From contig NZ_JACBZS010000001.1 of the NCBI RefSeq assembly GCF_013408305.1, forward strand, positions 2,790,001 to 2,854,000: a DNA stretch of 64,000 nucleotides. Direction: 5' to 3'. Source of the stretch: Naumannella cuiyingiana. Lineage in GTDB: Bacteria > Actinomycetota > Actinomycetes > Propionibacteriales > Propionibacteriaceae. A model generated the notes under the pieces. That model had not been told where the DNA came from and searched no databases. It worked only from the letters and a program-made list of their open reading frames with translations. The first letter of the stretch is position 1; the number at the start of each line of letters is the position of its first letter. This document shows positions 58,167 through 64,000 of the stretch, one piece after another. The position numbers were made by a program, and so were the translations under genes.

Positions 58167-60476
58167 TCAGCGGCGCCGGTTGAAGTTGTGCCAGACCGAG
58201 CGCGGCCAGTAGCGCGCCGCGAGCCGGCCGAGCCGGCCGTCCTCCTTGGCCTGCAGGCCCTGCTCCACGCGCTTGACCAGCGGGCGCGGGTCGTCGGTAT
58301 TGCGGTAGTCACGGGAGAACCGGGCCCGTTCCACCAGCACCGACAGTCGCTGCATGGCCTGCCCGGGCCCGTCGTCGAGCTTCTGCGCGATCCGGGCGCC
58401 CGTGTCGCGGGGCGAACTGCTCGGCCAGTCGTGGCCGTGATCGACCACCAGATCGCGGACCTCGGTCCAGGCATCCTCGACGCGCTCGCTCGGCGTACCC
58501 TCCGCCGACATCCGTATCCCTTTGCGCCGCCGTCGCACGATGGCCGGCAGCGCGGCGAGCAGCCCGAGCACCAGCACCACGCCGGCGGCCGCGGCCACCC
58601 GCTGGGCAATCAGTGCCAGGTCGTCGCGGATGCCGACCTCGTCCTCCGGAGTGGGGACGGGCACCGGCGAGGCCGAGGTGGTCGGCTCGGGCGCCGGCTC
58701 GGGGATCGGGGTCGCCGACGGCTCGTCGGGCTCCTCGCCCTCGCCCTCGTTGCTGGTCAGCGACCACGGCGGCGGGGCGGCGACGCCCGGGGTCGGCTCG
58801 AAGCGGACCCACCCGTAGTCCTCGAAGTACAGCTCCGGCCACGCGTGCATGTTGCGTACCGTGACCTCCCAACTGTCGCCGGCCTTGGTGCCCGGCAGGA
58901 AGCCGATGGCCATCCGACTGGGGATGCCGGCAACCCGCGCCATCATCGCCATCGAGCCGGCGAACTGCACGCAGAATCCGCGCTTGTCCTCCAACAGGAA
59001 CTGGGTCAGCGCGTCGTAGCCGTCGGAGTCCGACGGTTCGAGCGAGTAGGTGAACTCGTCCGAGCGCAGGTACGCCTGGATCGCCGCGGCCTTGAGGGCC
59101 GGCGTCGGCGCGTCGCCCACCACCCGGTTGGTCAGCTCGATCAGCTCCGGCGGCAGGTCGGCCGGCACCTCGCCACTGACCTGGAAGTCGGCGGGCATTC
59201 CCGCCTCGGCCGCCGCCAGCCCGGCTCCGTCGGGCTCGACGGGATAGCTGGTCACGGTGTACTGCAGATTCGCCGTGGCGGCCTCCCGGTTGTCGCCGTT
59301 CGACAACACGGTCAACGAGTTCGGGTCATAGGCCCATCGTCCGGGCGCCTCGAACCGGTCGGTCGGATAGGGCAGCGGCAGGTACATCGAGTTCAGCTCG
59401 CCGATCTGGATCGACGTCTGCACGCTCGGGTCCGGCACGTCGGCGACGCCCGGCGGGGGCGGCAGGTCGTTGCCCGAGTTCAGTTGGATCGGGATGCCGG
59501 AGAAGCCCTGCGAGTCGAACCGAGGCAGGGTCGCCATCCGCAGGTACTCCGGGTCGCTCGCCGTCGTCTGGTAGACCATCACCACCCGGTCCTCGGGTTG
59601 GGTCAGGTTGCGCTTGAGGTCCTGCGACGGGTCGTTGAGCTGCAGCGGCCCGGCGTCGCCGCGCGGCGGGGCGAGCGTCCAGTTGCCGCCGGCATCGCGT
59701 ACCGGCAACGCCATCGCCGCCACCAGGGCGAGCACGATCGCCGGAATCCCCACCAGGGCGGCGAGCTGCCAGGCGATGGGGCCGATGGTCGTCCGGCCGC
59801 CGGAGTCCGTGCTGATCCCACGGGTCCAGGACTCGGCGCCGTTCATGCCCTCGGCGACCAGTATCAGCAGGTAGCCGGCCGCCATCGAGACGAACGCCCA
59901 CCACGGCGCCGACAGCGTCGGCACCAGAGCGGTGATCAGATACGGCGTGATCAGCGGGCCCAGGGTGGCGACCGGGCGCTGCACGGTCTCGACGAAGTGA
60001 TCGGTCATGATCGTGATCGCGCCGATCATGGTCACGAAGAGCAGCGTGACCCCGGCCGAGGGCTCCATCGGGACCGGCTGGCTGGCCATGTGCTGGATGC
60101 CCTGGGAGTACAGATCGGGCAGGCGGGCGAACACACCGAGATCGGAATTGCCGGCCGTGACCGCGATCGCGAACACGAAGATCGCCAGCAACAGCACCTG
60201 GCCGCCGAGGATGATCAACGGGTCGAGGTCGAAGCGGCGGGCGATCAGCCCGGCCAGGCAGAGCACACCAGCCAGCGCGGTGCCGAGCCAGAGGAAGGCC
60301 GGATCGACGGTCAGGCTGAGCAGCGGCACGCTGGCCAGCACCATGGCGGCGAACACGGCGATGGCGTACCGATCGCTCGGCAGCAGCCGACGGGCGGCGG
60401 CCACGGGGGCCGGTCGCGGATCGGGCCGGGGATCGTCGGCCCGGCGCACGGGGGCGGGCGGGGAATCGATCGCCAT
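58167..60476 (-). CDS. TgpA-like transglutaminase-domain membrane protein
   Basis: 769 residues. About six N-terminal membrane helices (residues 35-250) lead to an extracellular part with a transglutaminase-like core: Cys in KRGFCVQFAGSMAMMARVAGIPSRMAIGFLPG, His in VRNMHAWPELYFEDYGWVRFEPTPG and the following Asp. A Pro/Glu-rich linker, one more membrane helix (VVLVLGLLAALPAIV) and a cytoplasmic DUF4129-like tail follow. Its ATG overlaps the DUF58 stop by one base. The MoxR-DUF58-TgpA set is a common cell-envelope system of unknown substrate. Confidence 0.9.
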   Translation of the reverse strand: MAIDSPPAPVRRADDPRPDPRPAPVAAARRLLPSDRYAIAVFAAMVLASVPLLSLTVDPAFLWLGTALAGVLCLAGLIARRFDLDPLIILGGQVLLLAIFVFAIAVTAGNSDLGVFARLPDLYSQGIQHMASQPVPMEPSAGVTLLFVTMIGAITIMTDHFVETVQRPVATLGPLITPYLITALVPTLSAPWWAFVSMAAGYLLILVAEGMNGAESWTRGISTDSGGRTTIGPIAWQLAALVGIPAIVLALVAAMALPVRDAGGNWTLAPPRGDAGPLQLNDPSQDLKRNLTQPEDRVVMVYQTTASDPEYLRMATLPRFDSQGFSGIPIQLNSGNDLPPPPGVADVPDPSVQTSIQIGELNSMYLPLPYPTDRFEAPGRWAYDPNSLTVLSNGDNREAATANLQYTVTSYPVEPDGAGLAAAEAGMPADFQVSGEVPADLPPELIELTNRVVGDAPTPALKAAAIQAYLRSDEFTYSLEPSDSDGYDALTQFLLEDKRGFCVQFAGSMAMMARVAGIPSRMAIGFLPGTKAGDSWEVTVRNMHAWPELYFEDYGWVRFEPTPGVAAPPPWSLTSNEGEGEEPDEPSATPIPEPAPEPTTSASPVPVPTPEDEVGIRDDLALIAQRVAAAAGVVLVLGLLAALPAIVRRRRKGIRMSAEGTPSERVEDAWTEVRDLVVDHGHDWPSSSPRDTGARIAQKLDDGPGQAMQRLSVLVERARFSRDYRNTDDPRPLVKRVEQGLQAKEDGRLGRLAARYWPRSVWHNFNRRR

Positions 60477-61756
60477 CAGATCAGCGCCCCCATCAGGTCG
60501 AGCTCGCGCCACGCCAGCGGCAGGGCCTTGTCACGTGGCACCTCGACCACCCGCCACTGGTGATCACGCAGGATTCGTACCGCGTCGCGGTGGGCATTGC
60601 GTTGGGTCTCGTTCACCGCGATCGGCTCGTCATCCGGGCCGAGCACCCAGCCGGGCACGTCCGCGACCAGCGCCATCGCCTGGGAGCGGGTACGCCGGGC
60701 CCGCAGCAGCACCTCGGCGTCGGCCGGGGTGAGCAGCCCGCAGATGGCGACCAGCAACTCACCGGACTGGCCGGCCAGTTCCGCCTCGAGTGCCTTGGAC
60801 ATCGTCGGCTGACGGCTGGCCCGCAGATCGGTGAGGGCATGCATCAACACCTGGCGCGAGGAGAGCTGGTGCCCGTCGGGCGACTCGGCGCGGGTGACCG
60901 CGCCGTCGGCGTGGTAGAGATCGACGGCGTAGCGCTGATCAAGGAAGTACTGTGCGATGGACGCCGCCGCCGACACGGCCCACTCCAGGGATGCATCCGG
61001 ACCGGCGCCGACATGGGCCTCGGAGCGCGAGTCCAGGATGATCGTCGCGCTGGGATCCCAGGCCTGCTCCTCGCGGCGGACCATCACGTCGCCGCGGCGC
61101 GCGGTGCTCGGCCAGTGGATCCGTCGGACATCGTCGCCGGCGCGGTACTCGCGGATCATCACATCGTCCGGGCCGAGCGTGCCGACCGTCTGCGGCCGGC
61201 TCTCGCCCGTGTTGGAGCCCGAACCGGAGACCCGCATCGGGCCCAGCGGATGGATGCGCGGCATCACCATCACCTCGGTCGTCGCGGTGAACTGGCGGTC
61301 GTGGGTGACCATGCCGAGCGGATCGGTGCTGCGGACCAGCAGCGGGCCCGTCCGGAACCGGCCGCGGCTGCGTGCGGTGAGCGGATAGGTCACGTCGTGC
61401 TGCCAGTGCGGGTCGAGGTCGGAGATCAGGAACTGCGGCGATCGGCCCAACTCGCTGGGCACATGATCGGCGAACAGCAACACGCCCTGGGGTAGCCGGC
61501 TGCGCTTCGAAACGGCGATCTCACCGGTCATCGGGTCGCCGATGGCGACCTCGGAGGGGTACAGCTCGCGCTGCGCGGCGAGCCGCAGCCGGCTGCGCCC
61601 GATGATCAACCACGCGATCAGCGGCAAGAAGATCAGGAACAGCCCGACCCAGAGCAGGTCGCGCTGGCCGAACAGCATCGCCGCGAGCACGGTGATGGCG
61701 CCGATGAGCGCCAACAGCTTGCCGCGGGCGGTGATCAGTCGCCACGGATTGCGCAT
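60476..61756 (-). CDS. DUF58 (von Willebrand-like) membrane protein
   Basis: 426 residues. Two N-terminal membrane helices (LLALIGAITVLAAMLFG, LLWVGLFLIFLPLIAWLIIG) precede a beta-rich region and the DUF58 core REYRAGDDVRRIHWPSTARRGDVMVRREEQ, then a vWA-like fold (TIILDSRSE). It works with MoxR ATPases, probably in assembly or metal insertion of a partner. Middle gene of moxR-DUF58-tgpA. Confidence 0.9.
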   Translation of the reverse strand: MRNPWRLITARGKLLALIGAITVLAAMLFGQRDLLWVGLFLIFLPLIAWLIIGRSRLRLAAQRELYPSEVAIGDPMTGEIAVSKRSRLPQGVLLFADHVPSELGRSPQFLISDLDPHWQHDVTYPLTARSRGRFRTGPLLVRSTDPLGMVTHDRQFTATTEVMVMPRIHPLGPMRVSGSGSNTGESRPQTVGTLGPDDVMIREYRAGDDVRRIHWPSTARRGDVMVRREEQAWDPSATIILDSRSEAHVGAGPDASLEWAVSAAASIAQYFLDQRYAVDLYHADGAVTRAESPDGHQLSSRQVLMHALTDLRASRQPTMSKALEAELAGQSGELLVAICGLLTPADAEVLLRARRTRSQAMALVADVPGWVLGPDDEPIAVNETQRNAHRDAVRILRDHQWRVVEVPRDKALPLAWRELDLMGALI

Positions 61757-61804
61757 GAGGTCTTTCTGGTTGCGGAGTTGCGGGACCGGCCGGCGGGCCT
61801 GGGG

Positions 61805-62788
<984 letters not shown>

Positions 62789-62946
62789 GTTTCCTCCGTG
62801 CTGTGCCGACTGCTGAATGGGACGCCGTCCCGGTGTCGGCGCCCGGGCCACTGTACGTGAGGTCACGGCGGGACAACGATTCCCGGCCCACCCGTTCTCC
62901 CGACCGCGTTCATCGGTCCGCGATCGCGCGGACGAACGGACACGCG

Positions 62947-63022
62947 GTGGGGAGAAGTGGGGCGGTACTTGCATTGAGTGGAGGAAAGTGGAGTACAGTG
63001 GAGCGCAGTGGAGGAGAGCGGA
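62947..63022 (+). promoter_or_regulatory. MraZ-type repeat array upstream of mraZ
   Basis: GTGGG at 62947 and 62957, then GTGGA at 62978, 62988, 62998 and 63008, and a variant GCGGA at 63018. All have 10-bp steps except one 21-bp gap. MraZ proteins bind TGGGN boxes spaced by 5 bp, so this is probably the autoregulatory operator. TACAGT at 62994-62999, inside the array, could be the -10. Confidence 0.75.
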
Positions 63023-63048
63023 GCTGATCGGCGGCCCGGGGAGGTGCG

Positions 63049-63483
63049 ATGTTCCTTGGCACGTACACCCCGAAGCTGGACGAGAAGGGCCGCTTCTTCC
63101 TCCCGGCGAAGTACCGCGACGAACTCGCCGAAGGTCTGGTGATCACCCGCGCACAGGAACGGTGCCTGGCGATCTACCCGATGGCGACGTTCGTGGCGAT
63201 GACCCAGGAGATGGCGCAGGCGCCCGGGACGGTCAAGCAGGTCCGCGACTACCAGCGCATGCTGGCGTCGGGGGCGAGCGACGAGGTCCCGGACAAGCAG
63301 GGCCGGATCACGGTTCCGACGCAGCTTCGGCACTACGCCGGGCTGGACAAGGACATCGTGGTCGCCGGCGCCATCAATCGGGTCGAGGTCTGGGACCTCG
63401 CCGCATGGGAGGCGTACGCCGGGCAGCAGGAGCCCGTCTTCGCCGCCATGAACGAGGAACTCCCCGGGGCGCCAGCGAGCTGA
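63049..63483 (+). CDS. mraZ: Transcriptional regulator MraZ
   Basis: 144 residues with two SpoVT/AbrB-like halves, each with a DxxGR motif: LDEKGRFFLPAKYRDEL and PDKQGRITVPTQLR. It forms ring oligomers that bind direct repeats and control the division and cell-wall cluster. GGAGG 5 bp before the ATG. It starts the mraZ-rsmH order typical of the dcw cluster; 169 bp separate it from rsmH. Confidence 0.95.
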   Translation: MFLGTYTPKLDEKGRFFLPAKYRDELAEGLVITRAQERCLAIYPMATFVAMTQEMAQAPGTVKQVRDYQRMLASGASDEVPDKQGRITVPTQLRHYAGLDKDIVVAGAINRVEVWDLAAWEAYAGQQEPVFAAMNEELPGAPAS

Positions 63484-63541
63484 CCCCGGGACGGATCGGG
63501 CACGACCGCGCCGCGCGGCCTTGACCCGGTGGGCCTGTCGG

Positions 63542-63599
63542 CTGGCATCCCTTCCCCGATGCCAGGCGACCTTCCCGAGGCCCTCCGGGTTGGGACCTC
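63542..63599 (+). ncRNA. Candidate structured leader of rsmH (mraW RNA-like)
   Basis: Two hairpins lie in the mraZ-rsmH spacer. One is an 8-bp stem CTGGCATC/GATGCCAG (63542-63565) with the loop CCTTCCCC. The other is GAGG-CCC paired with GGG-A-CCTC (63577-63599) with loop TCCGGGTT. The mraW RNA motif described in actinobacteria occupies this position; I cannot check the fit to its covariance model. Confidence 0.4.
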
Positions 63600-63652
63600 G
63601 CGGCGCGGCCGCAAGCACACACGTCGGACGCGCGGTTGGCGAGAGGGTCGAG

Positions 63653-64000
63653 ATGTCGCAGCAGCCGGGGCCGCAACACGAGCCCGTGATGCTCGCGCGG
63701 ATGACCGAACTGCTCTCGCCCGCACTGGCCGAACCGGATTCCGTCTATCTGGACTGCACCCTCGGCCTCGGCGGACATGCCGAGGCCGTGCTGCGTGCCA
63801 ACCCCGGCGCCCGGCTGATCGGCATCGACCGTGACGCCGATGCGCTCGCGTTCGCCGCCGATCGGCTGGCTCCGTTCGGTGACCGGGTACGCCTGGTGCA
63901 GGCGGTCTATGACGAACTGGCCGACGTGCTCGCCGAGGCCGGTACGCCGCGGGTGCAGGCGATCTGCATGGACCTCGGCCTGTCCTCGCTGCAGATCGAC
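63653..64000 (+). CDS. rsmH: 16S rRNA m4C1402 methyltransferase RsmH (partial)
   Basis: Runs off the right edge; 116 residues visible. HEPVMLARMTELLSPAL, the SAM loop LDCTLGLGGHAEAVL, the acidic motif IGIDRDADAL and MDLGLSSLQID are exact hallmarks of RsmH (MraW). It methylates C1402 of 16S rRNA. The ATG has GAGAGGG about 6 bp upstream. Next in order would be ftsL and pbp genes. Confidence 0.95.
   Translation, partial: MSQQPGPQHEPVMLARMTELLSPALAEPDSVYLDCTLGLGGHAEAVLRANPGARLIGIDRDADALAFAADRLAPFGDRVRLVQAVYDELADVLAEAGTPRVQAICMDLGLSSLQID

Noticed and set aside
58188-60563. 791-residue plus-strand frame opposite the transglutaminase gene
   Set aside because: A high-GC antisense shadow; amino-acid composition (His, Arg, Gly, Asp rich) is unlike real proteins.

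Overview
The window is high-GC DNA that I read as a chromosomal segment of an actinobacterium. Supporting features are the ctaE-qcrC-qcrA-qcrB respiratory cluster next to trpD, an S-(hydroxymethyl)mycothiol dehydrogenase (mycothiol is an actinobacterial thiol), a PASTA-type Ser/Thr kinase, a RamB-like regulator beside the glyoxylate genes, DUF3040 and the start of a division cluster (mraZ, rsmH). Gene content resembles Propionibacteriales, possibly Propionibacteriaceae, but there is no 16S gene here to prove it. It is mostly ordinary core chromosome. I see no tRNA, rRNA, CRISPR, transposase or prophage genes.

Layout. 1-7.2 kb: aerobic respiration (end of ctaD, ctaF; then ctaE-qcrCAB on the minus strand) with a GuaB1-type nucleotide enzyme and a SnoaL-like protein between. 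7.3-8.8 kb: a receiver-like protein and trpD. 8.8-16.7 kb: a membrane singleton, a ROK repressor divergent from a DUF1479 oxygenase across a palindromic operator, a mycothiol-dependent formaldehyde pair, a small prepilin peptidase and a non-coding region of about 750 bp packed with repeats. 16.8-24 kb: cyclophilin, a rhomboid that has lost its catalytic His, a 44-residue membrane protein, a lone Lrp ligand-binding domain, a DnaQ-UvrC-like nuclease fusion, an NlpC/P60 hydrolase, a lipoprotein metalloprotease and a GT4 glycosyltransferase. 24-34 kb: SDR/MarR pair, esterase, two PlsC acyltransferases, argG, aroG, ltaE and membrane genes. 34-43.7 kb: PASTA kinase, a membrane protein with a PGYGQQ-repeat tail, thiO-thiS-thiG divergent from thiE, a secreted guanyl-RNase with its barstar, a prenyl synthase and metF. 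43.7-54.7 kb: HelD-like ATPase, FAD protein, DUF4126 protein, a ribbon-helix-helix-like gene, ramB/aceA/aceB, a CBS protein and a PLP enzyme. 54.7-64 kb: a frameshifted DUF2867-like gene, DUF418, an SOS-box promoter, methyltransferase, DUF3040, a TgpA-DUF58-MoxR operon, then mraZ and the start of rsmH.

Genes that work together: respiratory complexes III and IV; thiazole and thiamine phosphate synthesis; the glyoxylate shunt under a RamB-like regulator; formaldehyde oxidation; and RNase with inhibitor. Many genes carry a TANNNT-like -10 hexamer 5-8 bp before the start codon, so leaderless transcription appears common. The most unusual material is non-coding: an 82-bp higher-order repeat present at two intergenic sites 42 kb apart, a 27-bp near-perfect palindrome, a perfect LexA box over a leaderless start, a 10-bp-phased GTGGR array before mraZ, and an over-represented GGTACGCC word throughout. 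Start codons were chosen from Shine-Dalgarno spacing, -10 spacing and family length; doubtful ones are flagged.
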